Source: Calothrix sp. NIES-2100
GTDB taxonomy: Bacteria > Cyanobacteriota > Cyanobacteriia > Cyanobacteriales > Nostocaceae
DNA: 64,000 nucleotides
Assembly (NCBI RefSeq): GCF_002368195.1
Contig: NZ_AP018178.1
Location: 9,515,956 to 9,579,955, forward strand
Direction of reading: 5' to 3'
The translations under genes and the position numbers were made by a program. This document shows, in pieces, positions 55,810 through 64,000 of this stretch (its first letter is position 1; each line of letters starts with the position of its first letter). The notes below the pieces were generated by a model. That model saw only the letters and a list, made by a program, of their open reading frames with translations. It searched no databases and had not been told where the DNA came from.

Positions 55810-56694
55810 CTATTGAGCAGGCGGTTGGCTTGGGTTTAATGGACTTTCCTTTTGCTGTAGAGCTGCTTGAATTCTGGGTAATTCCAGGAATTTTTTGGTG
55901 TCAGAGAGTAGACGCTCACCCCAAAGATTTTGCTTGAGGAAATCTAAATCAGCATAGCGCTGATCGATGCGGATTGCCGCTTCTCCCATTGCTAAACCTT
56001 GTTGGCGATCGCCTTTAGTATATAAGGCCACTGCCAAGGCTAATAAAGGTTCTGCGGCTTGTTTATCCAAGGATACGGCAGTTTGCCATTGCTTAATTGC
56101 ACTTGGGATATCACCCTGTTCATATTGAATTAAGCCAGTGTTGTTAATCGCCGGCCAAAATTTCTGATCGTGGGACACAGCTTTTTGATATTGAGCGATC
56201 GCGTCTGGTAAGCGACCAGTCATATAGTAAGCATTCCCTAAATCAAATAAACCTTCTGGATCGTTGGGTTTTAACTTCAAGCCAGCTTGGTAACTAGCAA
56301 TCGCTGCTGGATATTTCTGCTGCTGAAAGTTAGCTGAACCAATCGCAAAAAACACATCAGGATTTTTTGGATTGAGAGATTGTGCTTTTTTCAAAGCCGC
56401 GATCGCTTCATCAAACTTTTTCGTTTGTAGATGCAAACCACCTAAGAGAAACCAAACTTTATCATTTTGCGGAGCTAGTTGACTAGCCAGCTTAGCTCGT
56501 GGTAAAGCTAACTCAAACTGTTGAAACTGACCTAGTTGAGCCGCTTCTTGTGCCAAGCTCAAACCTTGTTTTTCCAATTTCCCTGTATCAAGTTGCAGTG
56601 TATGCGGTACTAGGGCCTGTGCTTGCGCAGCTTTTGGCATACTCCACAAACTACAGACAACTAGAAAAGAAATTAGTTTAACATTTTTAAGCAC
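55810..56694 (-). CDS. Exported TPR protein
   Basis: I use the GTG at 56694 (294 residues, then LKNVKLISFLVVCSLWS), because GAGGGGG lies just upstream; a GTG six codons earlier is possible. A signal peptide (about residues 2-26, ending KAAQAQA) is followed by about five TPR units (LLGGLHLQTKKFDEAIAALKKAQ, DVFFAIGSANFQQQKY, GLFDLGNAYYMTGRLPDAI). The C-terminus ends in a Pro/Gln tail. It is probably a periplasmic scaffold. The partner is unknown. Confidence 0.85.
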   Translation of the reverse strand: MLKNVKLISFLVVCSLWSMPKAAQAQALVPHTLQLDTGKLEKQGLSLAQEAAQLGQFQQFELALPRAKLASQLAPQNDKVWFLLGGLHLQTKKFDEAIAALKKAQSLNPKNPDVFFAIGSANFQQQKYPAAIASYQAGLKLKPNDPEGLFDLGNAYYMTGRLPDAIAQYQKAVSHDQKFWPAINNTGLIQYEQGDIPSAIKQWQTAVSLDKQAAEPLLALAVALYTKGDRQQGLAMGEAAIRIDQRYADLDFLKQNLWGERLLSDTKKFLELPRIQAALQQKESPLNPSQPPAQ

Positions 56695-56770
56695 ACTACC
56701 CCCTCTTACCACAAATCAACGAATCTTTCAGCTAGCTTAAACGATCTCCGCTCTAGACGAAAGGCAAATT

Positions 56771-56820
56771 TGTCAATAGTCAATAGTCATTTGTCATTGG
56801 TCATTTGTCAGTTGTCATTC
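56771..56820. repeat. STRR heptamers
   Basis: TGTCAATAGTCAATAGTCAT and following TTGTCATTGG/TTGTCAG units lie between the TPR gene and the TetR gene. Confidence 0.75.
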
Positions 56821-56967
56821 TCCCTGTCCCTGCGTCTGGTTGTCTCCCTTATCTCCCTCATCTCCAGAAGGGTCAACGAGTTCACCTTTCCCACAAACTC
56901 CGAATTGTGGATGAAGTTTTTCATCCTTCATCCTTGAGTTGACATTCCTCTGAAAAACTTTTAAATT

Positions 56968-56989
56968 AATAAGTATACACTCACTTATT
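56968..56989. promoter_or_regulatory. Candidate TetR operator (site 1) overlapping its own translation start
   Basis: AATAAGT, eight bases, ACTTATT form a dyad ending one base before the ATG at 56991. A near copy (AATAAGT-N8-ACTTTTT) is at 57620-57641. Confidence 0.55.
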
Positions 56990-56990
56990 T

Positions 56991-57578
56991 ATGGCGCGTC
57001 TTCCCAAAATAACCAATCAGCAAATCTTAGAGGCGGCAACAGAAGTCTTTTTAGAGAAAGGCTTCGGCGGTTCAACTCAAGAAATAGCGCGAAAAGCTGG
57101 TATTTCTGAAGCATCGATTTTCAAACGCTTCTCCACCAAAGAAGAATTGTTTTTTGCGGCGATGGGAATTCCAGAAACACCCCCTTGGGTGAATCAGCTG
57201 GAATCACTCTCTGGTAAAGGCGAACTCAAAGCCAACCTGAATCAGGTTTGTGTTGGAATTCTCGAATTTTACCGTGATGTTATGCCGCGAATGATGATGC
57301 TGCGTGCTAAAGGAAATGCACTTCCAGAAATGGGATTGAAGCTAGAATCAAAGCCAATTCGGGATGTCAAGGTATTAACTAGTTTTTTGGAGTTTGAGAT
57401 TAAACAGGGTCGGCTTCGCCCTTGCCAACCGCAGGCGATCGCGCATATTTTATTAGGGTCTTTAATGAACCATGTATTGTTAGAGCAGATATCATCGCCA
57501 GAATCTCTACCCACAGATGAATTAGTATTTGTTGACAATCTTGTGGACATTCTCTGGCAAGGAATTTCTCCCAGATAG
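56991..57578 (+). CDS. TetR family transcriptional regulator
   Basis: This 195-residue protein has an N-terminal HTH (about residues 9-55: ITNQQILEAATEVFLEKGF, STQEIARKAGISEASIFKRF). A helical ligand/dimer domain follows. TetR proteins usually repress a neighbouring transporter and themselves until a small ligand binds. Here a dyad at 56968-56989 overlaps its start, and a similar dyad (57620-57641) lies between it and the efflux genes that start at 58371 on the same strand. Regulation of that efflux operon is therefore likely, though inferred. Confidence 0.92.
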   Translation: MARLPKITNQQILEAATEVFLEKGFGGSTQEIARKAGISEASIFKRFSTKEELFFAAMGIPETPPWVNQLESLSGKGELKANLNQVCVGILEFYRDVMPRMMMLRAKGNALPEMGLKLESKPIRDVKVLTSFLEFEIKQGRLRPCQPQAIAHILLGSLMNHVLLEQISSPESLPTDELVFVDNLVDILWQGISPR

Positions 57579-57619
57579 CTACAACCGAGCAACTTCTATC
57601 AATCTTTTTTTGACTTATT

Positions 57620-57641
57620 AATAAGTGATTGCTTACTTTTT
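57620..57641. promoter_or_regulatory. Candidate TetR operator (site 2)
   Basis: AATAAGT-N8-ACTTTTT has the same half-sites and spacing as site 1 (56968-56989) with one mismatch in the right half. A perfect ACTTATTAATAAGT palindrome overlaps its left half. Confidence 0.5.
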
Positions 57642-58225
57642 GGGTTCTAATTGCATGTTGTTACTGAGTCATTTTCTACGAGTAAGTAGATTTATATCCT
57701 GCGGTAGTTGCTTTATATGAGCTAACAAAATTCTCCAATTTTAACCATTAGATGTCCAACTCTCTGAGAAAATAATTTGTTCTGACTTGAGTTAGTTAAA
57801 GTTATTTTAGACACTTTATTCGATGAAAGAGCATTAACTCTAAACCGTAGCAATTTGTTATCAGTAACAACCACAAATGTAGGCAAATTAAGTGGCTCTG
57901 CTGAACTAGACTCAATCTCTACGAACACTTGCAAGCAACAAAAGCAACTTGGAAAGTTACATAATTCAATCAAGATATAGATAGCTACAAAGTATATTAG
58001 TAATAAGAGGATTTTTCAGTATATCACTATGAAAACAGTTTTCTAACCTGATGCTTAATTTGGCTAATCAGCCTCACATGATAGATAGTTGCAATTATTG
58101 ATCACAAAGTATAAAAATTAGTCATGTGTGAAATGTTTACTAGGCACAGCGCTGATAATTTTTTTGCTGGCTTAATTTCGCGTGTAGCTGCATCACTGAA
58201 ATGCACTTTATTTCTGAAAAACTGG

Positions 58226-58273
58226 TGACTTTGGTCATGTGCCAGTTGGGAATTACTAGTGACTTTGGTCATG
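58226..58273. promoter_or_regulatory. Pair of identical 14-bp sites upstream of the efflux adaptor gene
   Basis: TGACTTTGGTCATG occurs twice, 34 bases apart (about three helical turns), roughly 100 bases before the ATG at 58371. Each contains a TGAC...GTCA dyad. An activator or repressor pair of sites is plausible. The factor is unknown. Confidence 0.5.
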
Positions 58274-58370
58274 CACCAATTTGGCAGATTATGAACGATA
58301 ATTACTAGCATGAATTTATACAAAAATATTGTGGTCAAGTCATGTTTACCGTTAAAAAAAAAGAGTAGCT

Positions 58371-59957
58371 ATGACAATTGATGCCTCAAACCCTGTAGAT
58401 TCATCAGTTTTGATTCCCGAAGTCAAAAGAAGCAAAGGCAGGATTAAATGGCTGCCGTGGCTACTTACCCTTGTGCTTTTAGGTGGAATTGGCTACGTAA
58501 TTTATTACCAAGTAGCTGTGGCTCCGACTCAGCAAGCGAGACGGCGAGTGCTGACACAGCCTGTAGAAAGGCAGAACTTAGCGATCGCAGTTTCCGCGAA
58601 TGGTACGGTAAAACCAGAGCGCTCAATTAACCTCAGCCCGAAAAATTCCGGCATTCTCAAAACACTTTTGGCTAAGGAAGGAGATATCGTCAAACAAGGG
58701 CAGATTGTCGCTTACATGGATGATTCCAACCTGCGAGGACAACTCACCTCTGCTCAAGGACAATTGGCACAAGCTGAAGCGAATCTGCAAAAAGCCCAAG
58801 CAGGTAATCGTCCTCAAGATATTGCTCAAGCACAGGGAGCATTGGACGAAGCCCAGGCGAATTTGCAAAAAGTACAAGCAGGGAATCGTCCTCAGGATAT
58901 TGCCCAAGCACAAGCACGCTTACAAAGCGCCCAAGCTGCCCTGAGTAAAGCAGAAGATGATTACCGTCGCAATCTGCAACTTTACAATTCTGGTGGGATT
59001 TCCCTTCAGACAGTCAACCAAAAACGTGCAGATCGTGACAGCGCCCAAGCTGCGGTGAATGAAGCCCAGCAAGCATTAAATTTACAAAAAGCCGGATCGC
59101 GGACAGAAGACATCGAGCAAGCAAAAGCTACAGTTAGCCAAAGACAGCAAGCTTTAGCACTTGTAAAAGCAGGAACGCGCCAAGAAGACATAGACGCAGC
59201 ACGCGCCCAAGTAACATCTGCCCGTGGTTCCCTGCAAAACGTCCAAGCCCAAATTAATGACACCATCATTCGCGCACCCTTTGAAGGTGTAGTGACCAAA
59301 AAATACGCCGATCCTGGGGCTTTTGTCACTCCGACAACGGCGAGTAGTGACGTATCATCTGCTACTTCTTCTTCAATTTTGGCTCTAGCTTCTACCAATG
59401 AAGTTGTCGCCAATTTAGCGGAAACTAATATTTCTAAAATCCGCATTGGTCAGAAAGTTACAGTCAGGGCAGATGCTTATCCCGGAAAAATATTTGAAGG
59501 TAGAGTCAGGCAAATTGCCGCCCAATCTGTAGTCAGCCAAAACGTTACTAGTTTTGAAGTCAGAGTATCACTTGCCGATCCGCAAAGGTTACTGCGGTCG
59601 GGGATGAACGTCACCACAGATTTCCAAGTAGGTCAATTGGAGAATGTACTGGTAGTACCAACAGCAGCAGTAGTGCGCCGAGAAAATGCCACAGGTGTAT
59701 TTGTGGCAGGACAAGATAACAAACCAGTATTTACCCCGATTGAAACTGGCGTTACTGTCAATAAATTTACCGAAGTTAAATCTGGATTGACAGGAAAAGA
59801 AAAAGTATTGCTCAGTTTCCCACCAGGGTCAAGACCCCAATCAACACCAAGAGGCGGAGTCTTCCCTGGTGTAGGTGGTGGCGGCGGTGGCGGCGGACGT
59901 TCTCAAGGCGGTGGTGGTGGCGGTGGTGGACGTTCTCAAGGTGGTGGTTCACTTTAA
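58371..59957 (+). CDS. Periplasmic adaptor (membrane fusion protein, MacA/HlyD type)
   Basis: This 528-residue adaptor of a tripartite efflux pump has one N-terminal transmembrane helix (LPWLLTLVLLGGIGYVIYY). A split biotinyl-lipoyl domain (KTLLAKEGDIVKQGQIVAYMDD and NDTIIRAPFEGVVTKKY) brackets a long alpha-hairpin. The hairpin is built of 26-residue repeats (AGNRPQDIAQAQ twice exactly, then AGSRTEDIEQAK and AGTRQEDIDAAR). Beta-barrel and membrane-proximal domains follow. The C-terminal 35 residues are an unusual Gly-rich tail (GVGGGGGGGGRSQGGG). It heads the operon with permease, ATPase and TolC. Confidence 0.93.
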   Translation: MTIDASNPVDSSVLIPEVKRSKGRIKWLPWLLTLVLLGGIGYVIYYQVAVAPTQQARRRVLTQPVERQNLAIAVSANGTVKPERSINLSPKNSGILKTLLAKEGDIVKQGQIVAYMDDSNLRGQLTSAQGQLAQAEANLQKAQAGNRPQDIAQAQGALDEAQANLQKVQAGNRPQDIAQAQARLQSAQAALSKAEDDYRRNLQLYNSGGISLQTVNQKRADRDSAQAAVNEAQQALNLQKAGSRTEDIEQAKATVSQRQQALALVKAGTRQEDIDAARAQVTSARGSLQNVQAQINDTIIRAPFEGVVTKKYADPGAFVTPTTASSDVSSATSSSILALASTNEVVANLAETNISKIRIGQKVTVRADAYPGKIFEGRVRQIAAQSVVSQNVTSFEVRVSLADPQRLLRSGMNVTTDFQVGQLENVLVVPTAAVVRRENATGVFVAGQDNKPVFTPIETGVTVNKFTEVKSGLTGKEKVLLSFPPGSRPQSTPRGGVFPGVGGGGGGGGRSQGGGGGGGGRSQGGGSL

Positions 59958-59960
59958 AGA

Positions 59961-60018
59961 GTCAATGGTCAATGGTCATTTGTCCCCTCTAGCCCCTAGC
60001 CCCTAGCCCCTAGCCCCT
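59961..60018. repeat. STRR heptamers directly before the permease start
   Basis: GTCAATGGTCAATGG then four CCCCTAG units run to the base before the ATG at 60019. They replace any visible ribosome-binding site. Confidence 0.85.
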
Positions 60019-61299
60019 ATGTTTAAGATATTCCCCGGTTTTTACAAAACAAAAAATACCCGTACAGTGCCGTTGCTAGAAATCTTGTCAATGGCAACAG
60101 AGACTTTATGGAGTAACAAATTACGCACAGGACTAACGATGCTGGGCGTAATTATTGGTATTTCTTCAGTTATTGCGATTACTTCCGTTGGTCAAGGGGT
60201 ACAAAAAGGAGTTGAGCAACAAATACAAGCATTGGGAACAGATGTAATTCAAATCTTAGCTGGTGCAGCTAGAAGTGGAAATATCAGTCAAGGGATAGGT
60301 TCGAGCAGCACTTTAACCTGGGAAGATGCTAAGGCGATCGCGCAACAAGCGCCATCGGCGCAGATGGTTTCTGCCTATCTACAGCGGAGCGCTCAAGTTG
60401 TTTATGCGGGACAAAACACATCAACAACAATTTATGGAACTGATTTGGACTACCCAGAAGTGAGAAATACTCATCCCCAACAGGGAAGATATTTTACCCA
60501 AGAAGAACTCGATACTGCTGCACAGGTTGCTGTGCTTGGGCCTACAGTCCAGAAAACTCTCTTTAGCCAGGGAGCCAATCCTATAGATGAAACCATCCGC
60601 ATTCGGGGAGAGGCTTATAAAGTCATTGGTGTCATGGAACCGAAAGGTTCTCAGGGGCCAATGGATCGAGATGACCAAATTTTCATCCCCCTAACTAGTA
60701 TGTCCGCCAGACTAGTTGGTAACAATGCCCTAGCAGGAATTTCTGTGAGTGGCATTTTAGTCAAAGGAGCCGATCAAGAACAGTTAGAAGCGGCGCAGTT
60801 TCAGGTTACTAATCTCTTACGCCTGCGTCACAATATCTATCCACCGCAAGCTGATGATTTTCGCTTAACTAACCAAGCTGATATTGTCAGCACCTTTACC
60901 AACGTTGTTGGTTTATTTACAGTAATGGTAGTAGCGATCGCCGGAATTTCCCTCGTAGTTGGCGGTATTGGGATTGCCAATATTATGCTAGTTTCCGTAG
61001 TCGAACGCACCAGAGAAATTGGCATTCGCAAAGCCGTAGGAGCCACCAATTCAGCCATATTAAATCAATTTTTAGCCGAAGCGATCGTCATTTCCATTGC
61101 CGGTGGAACCATTGGGATGGTAAGTGGCGTGGCGATCGCTTTTGGCGCTTCAACTATTTTTAAATTTCCATTTGTAATTTCTTTGATATCAATAATTGTT
61201 GGTTTTGGACTTTCTTTAAGCGTTGGCTTAATCGCCGGTGTAATTCCCGCCAGAAATGCCGCTAAATTAGATCCGATTACCGCTTTACGGAGTGATTAA
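60019..61299 (+). CDS. MacB-type ABC transporter permease
   Basis: This 426-residue protein belongs to the FtsX/MacB permease family. An N-terminal transmembrane helix (LRTGLTMLGVIIGISSVIAI) is followed by a large periplasmic domain (about 50-295, TLTWEDAKAIAQQ, GRYFTQEELDT). Three C-terminal helices close it (VVGLFTVMVVAIAGISLVVGGIG, AEAIVISIAGGTIGMVSG, ISLISIIVGFGLSLSVGLIAG). REIGIRKAVGAT is the family motif at the coupling region. Its nucleotide-binding domain is a separate protein encoded by the next gene. Mechanotransmission pumps of this kind export peptides, macrolides or glycolipids. The substrate is unknown. The start follows a heptamer array with no visible ribosome site. Confidence 0.92.
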   Translation: MFKIFPGFYKTKNTRTVPLLEILSMATETLWSNKLRTGLTMLGVIIGISSVIAITSVGQGVQKGVEQQIQALGTDVIQILAGAARSGNISQGIGSSSTLTWEDAKAIAQQAPSAQMVSAYLQRSAQVVYAGQNTSTTIYGTDLDYPEVRNTHPQQGRYFTQEELDTAAQVAVLGPTVQKTLFSQGANPIDETIRIRGEAYKVIGVMEPKGSQGPMDRDDQIFIPLTSMSARLVGNNALAGISVSGILVKGADQEQLEAAQFQVTNLLRLRHNIYPPQADDFRLTNQADIVSTFTNVVGLFTVMVVAIAGISLVVGGIGIANIMLVSVVERTREIGIRKAVGATNSAILNQFLAEAIVISIAGGTIGMVSGVAIAFGASTIFKFPFVISLISIIVGFGLSLSVGLIAGVIPARNAAKLDPITALRSD

Positions 61300-61353
61300 G
61301 GGGGACAAGGGGGACAAGGGGGAAAAGGGAGATAAATAAGAAATGCCCAATCG

Positions 61354-61400
61354 CAAATGACAAATGACAACTGACAACTGACAACTGACAAATGACAACA
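61354..61400. repeat. STRR heptamers at the start of the ABC ATPase gene
   Basis: CAAATGACAAATGACAACTG and further units lead directly into ATGACAACAATG. Both possible start codons are within or next to the array. Confidence 0.85.
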
Positions 61401-62063
61401 ATGATTTGGATGGAATCTATTACGAAAACTTACCACTTAGGAGAACTTGATGTTCCCATACTTAAGGGAATTCAACTTTCAATAGAGGAAGGAGAATATG
61501 TTTCTATTATGGGTGCATCAGGTTCGGGTAAATCCACACTAATGAATATTTTAGGCTGTTTGGATCGTCCAACCGCAGGACATTATATTTTTGAAGGTAG
61601 AAATTTAACTACCTTTAATGATGATGAATTAGCCTATATTCGCAATCAAAGAATTGGTTTTGTTTTCCAACAATTTAATCTTTTGGCAAGAGCAACAGCG
61701 CTAGATAATGTCATGCTACCAATGGTTTACGCTAATGTACCCAAGCCAAAACGCCAGCAAAGAGCATTAGAAGCATTAGAAAGAGTCGGGCTAAAAGAAC
61801 GTGTGGCGAACCGTCCTAGTCAGCTTTCTGGAGGACAACAACAAAGAGTAGCGATCGCTCGCGCGTTGGTAAACAGACCTGCATTAGTTTTAGCAGACGA
61901 ACCCACAGGCGCATTAGACACGGAAACTTCTTACGAGGTCATGAATTTATTAACAGAATTAAATGAACAAGGAATTACAATTGTCATTGTTACCCATGAA
62001 CCAGATATTGCTGCTCAAACTCAAAGAATTATCCGCGTACAGGATGGTTTAATTGTGGGCTGA
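61392..62063 (+). CDS. MacB/LolD-type ABC transporter ATPase
   Basis: This 223-residue ATPase has Walker A GASGSGKST, Q-loop FQQFNLL, signature LSGGQQQRVAIARAL, Walker B LVLADEPTGALD and H-loop VTHEPD. It partners the permease at 60019 to drive the pump. The start may be 61392 or, more simply, the ATG at 61401 (MIWMESITKTYHLGE). Both lie at the edge of a heptamer array and neither has a ribosome-binding site. Confidence 0.95.
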   Translation: MTTMIWMESITKTYHLGELDVPILKGIQLSIEEGEYVSIMGASGSGKSTLMNILGCLDRPTAGHYIFEGRNLTTFNDDELAYIRNQRIGFVFQQFNLLARATALDNVMLPMVYANVPKPKRQQRALEALERVGLKERVANRPSQLSGGQQQRVAIARALVNRPALVLADEPTGALDTETSYEVMNLLTELNEQGITIVIVTHEPDIAAQTQRIIRVQDGLIVG

Positions 62064-62300
62064 AAAAATTCAATCTGCGGTGCAAACAACAATTATGAAT
62101 TCGTCTCACGCAGAGTCACAGAGGCGCAGAGAAATCGAGTTACAGATGAATTTTTATATTTAGAGCATTTCATTTTTTTAGACAAAAATATTGCATTCTT
62201 CTTTGCGGCTCTGCGCGGCAGTTGCTTCAAGTCGGGAAACCCGCCCAACGCACTGCCTTGCCTCTGCGTGAAATAAACCAAATTTACTACCACATCACCC

Positions 62301-63740
62301 ATGAATTTCATCTTATTCCGTGTGCATTCTCCCTGGATTGCAGTGCTAGTTGCTCTTTTAATCACAACTTTCGCCAAAAATGCAGATGCAGAAACTACCG
62401 CCCAAATACTGCAATCTCAAAGTATTCCAAATAATAATTCTGCCTCGATTCTCGATAATCTCAACCCCAATCCTAATCCTTTACAATTTCCTACCAAACC
62501 AGAGGAAGTAAGAATTCAGAGAAATGTATCTATTACTTTGGATCAGGCTTTGGAACTAGCAAAACGCAACAATCGGGAGTTACAAGCAGCGCAATTGCAG
62601 TTAGAACGTAGTCAGGGTGCGCTACGGGAAGCTCAGGCTGCTTTACTTCCTAACGCTAATATTAATGGGAATTTGAATAATAATGGTAATAATTTGTTTA
62701 CCCGTGGTTCAACTCAATCCAGTACATCTTTTAGCGGTCAAGCACAAATAAATTATGACCTCTATACCTCCGGTAACCGACAAGCTAATATTCGATCTGC
62801 TGAGGAACAAGTACGTATAGATGAATTGAATTTTGAAAATCAATCTTTGGTAACTAGTTTAAATGTTGCTACCCAGTACTACAATTTACAAGGAGCAGAT
62901 GAACTAGTAAGAATTAATCAGTCTGCGGTGACGAATGCCCAAGCTAGTTTACGAGATGCTCAAGCTCGACTGCAAGCGGGAGTAGGTACACAATTCGACG
63001 TACTACAAGCTCAAGTGAATTTAGCTAATTCCCAACAAGAACTGACTAATTCAATTTCATCGCAGCGAATTGCCCGCCGTCAATTTGGCACGCTCTTAAG
63101 TTTGCCACAGTCGGTTGATATTAGTGCCGCCGATCCAGTAAAATTAGCTGGGTTGTGGCAGCCAACACTTGAACAGACTATTGTACAAGCTTTTCAAAAC
63201 CGCCCAGAATTGCCCCAATTTTTAGCACAACGCAATCAAGCCGAACAACAGCGACGACAAGCACTTTCACAGTTAGGGCCGCAACTGGGTGTAACTGGTA
63301 GCTATAGTTTGCAAGATCGGTTTAACGATGAAATTAGTGTTGCTGATGGCTATTCTGTGGGACTGCAAGCTAGTTTAACTTTATTTGATGGTGGTGCAGC
63401 CAGAGCCAGAGCAGCGCAGTCACGAGCTAATATTGCGATCGCAGAAACTCAATTTGCTAACCAGCGTGACCAAATTCGCTTTGATGTGGAACAATACTAT
63501 TTCCAGTTGCAATCTAATCTCGATAATGTGCAAACTTCTACTTTGGCTTTAACTCAAGCGAGGGAAGCTTTGCAAATAGCTAGGCTGCGGTTTCAAGCCG
63601 GCGTTGGTACGCAAACAGAGGTAATTGCTGCGGAAAATGACTTGACAAGGGCTGAAGGTAATCGAGTTACAGCTATTTTGGATTACAATCGCGCTTTGGC
63701 TAATTTACAGCGTTCTGTCACTTCTAGAACTGCTCGTTAG
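62301..63740 (+). CDS. TolC family outer membrane efflux protein
   Basis: This 479-residue protein has a signal peptide (WIAVLVALLITTFAKNADA). Two outer-membrane-factor repeats follow, each a long alpha-hairpin plus beta strands (LDQALELAKRNNRELQAAQ, YDLYTSGNRQANIRSAEEQ; then AFQNRPELPQFLAQRNQAE, LTLFDGGAARARAAQSRAN). It forms the trimeric outer-membrane duct of the tripartite pump encoded just upstream. The 237-bp gap before it contains an inverted CACGCAGAG/CTCTGCGTG repeat. Confidence 0.94.
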   Translation: MNFILFRVHSPWIAVLVALLITTFAKNADAETTAQILQSQSIPNNNSASILDNLNPNPNPLQFPTKPEEVRIQRNVSITLDQALELAKRNNRELQAAQLQLERSQGALREAQAALLPNANINGNLNNNGNNLFTRGSTQSSTSFSGQAQINYDLYTSGNRQANIRSAEEQVRIDELNFENQSLVTSLNVATQYYNLQGADELVRINQSAVTNAQASLRDAQARLQAGVGTQFDVLQAQVNLANSQQELTNSISSQRIARRQFGTLLSLPQSVDISAADPVKLAGLWQPTLEQTIVQAFQNRPELPQFLAQRNQAEQQRRQALSQLGPQLGVTGSYSLQDRFNDEISVADGYSVGLQASLTLFDGGAARARAAQSRANIAIAETQFANQRDQIRFDVEQYYFQLQSNLDNVQTSTLALTQAREALQIARLRFQAGVGTQTEVIAAENDLTRAEGNRVTAILDYNRALANLQRSVTSRTAR

Positions 63741-64000
63741 TTAGGCACTTCTAAATAAAAATACATCCCAATCATCAATTTACCAAGCCCGTAACTCGTA
63801 GGGGCGGGGTGACCCCGCCGAATGAAGTCATGAGTATTTTCAGCCGACCGATGTTAATGTCATAACACAAACAACTGGGTTGCTATACTTGGCACTCCAG
63901 GCTTTATCGTGAGATATTCACCTGCGATCGCAAACTTGCCAACAAACAACAGAAGCCGCTATCGTTAACTCAATAGGGGCTTTCCTCAACTCAATAGTGG
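63741..64000. other. Terminal intergenic region
   Basis: No gene is visible. GTAGGGGCGGGGTGACC at about 63798 is a partial member of the GTAGGGGCGGG palindrome family. A HIP1-like site is at about 63925, and CTCAATAGGGG/CTCAATAGTGG repeats sit at the very end. Confidence 0.6.

Larger units (their letters stand above)
57579..58370. other. Regulatory gap between TetR and the efflux operon
   Basis: 0.8 kb with no convincing gene. It contains the palindrome ACTTATTAATAAGT (57613-57626), the second candidate TetR dyad (57620-57641) and two copies of TGACTTTGGTCATG (58226-58239, 58260-58273). Minus-strand frames at 57722-57973 and 58102-58338 have no recognisable content. Confidence 0.65.

Noticed and set aside
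57722..58338. Two minus-strand frames between TetR and the efflux operon
   Set aside because: One begins at a TTG and the other spans the paired TGACTTTGGTCATG sites. Neither shows conserved content.
58371..62063. Assignment as the heterocyst glycolipid exporter DevBCA
   Set aside because: The gene order is the same, but the permease matches the MacB/FtsX pattern (TMLGVIIGISSVIAI) rather than DevC, and a TolC gene is attached. MacAB-type is the safer call.

Overview
The window looks like chromosome of a filamentous, probably heterocyst-forming cyanobacterium of the Nostoc/Anabaena/Calothrix type. The signs are very frequent HIP1 palindromes (GCGATCGC), heptanucleotide short tandem repeats (TGACAAA, CCCCATG, GGTTGAC, CCCCTAG families), a Hli (high-light-inducible) protein, a group 1 sigma factor of cyanobacterial form, a DXCF cyanobacteriochrome, a GlcD-type flavoprotein and many large multidomain signalling proteins. 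No plasmid or phage backbone is visible. The housekeeping genes secA, miaA, gyrB, sigA and a gyrase/topoisomerase A subunit anchor the window.

Layout. 1-1081: tail of a cyclase paralogue, a 21-bp tandem repeat array and a 250-bp MITE. 1082-8266: a histidine kinase coupled to an isochorismatase-like hydrolase, a secreted TPR-CHAT protease, a diheme cytochrome and a toxin-antitoxin pair. 8403-10878: a complete-looking group II intron encoding an RT-maturase with an HNH domain. 11062-13854: secA. 14120-17447: an HTH/NB-ARC/TPR STAND protein divergent from three overlapping small membrane-protein genes. 17568-18772: a metallopeptidase and a truncated aspartic protease. 19075-23209: a catalase-related hemoprotein, a cyclooxygenase-like dioxygenase and a DUF2235 lipase-like hydrolase, which together read as a lipid-mediator (oxylipin) cluster. 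24033-28265: a CHAT-TIR-AAA_35 protein followed by a membrane-anchored AAA_35 protein. 28366-31131: a 42-bp HIP1 repeat array, tRNA-Lys(CUU) and a cyanobacteriochrome whose histidine kinase module lacks the phospho-acceptor His. 31726-35353: a membrane protein, a family-10-like glycosidase and glcD.

37238-45616 holds a 1919-residue kinase-ATPase-GAF-cyclase and a heme-domain cyclase. Both carry a Glu/Gly specificity pair that suggests cGMP rather than cAMP synthesis. 45649-55675 is core biology (miaA, gyrB, sigA, hli, gyrA-like, a CheY-like regulator). 55810-63740 holds a TPR lipoprotein-like gene, a TetR regulator with recognisable candidate operators and a four-gene MacA-MacB-type tripartite efflux locus (adaptor, permease, ATPase, TolC).

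The best candidates for an under-described system are the PLA-like/COX-like/catalase-like cluster, the CHAT-TIR-AAA_35 pair and the HTH-STAND protein with its three mini-membrane proteins. The noncoding DNA is also unusually structured. It contains several MITEs that abut stop codons, a palindrome family, a duplicated 3' flank and heptamer arrays that form the borders of several genes.
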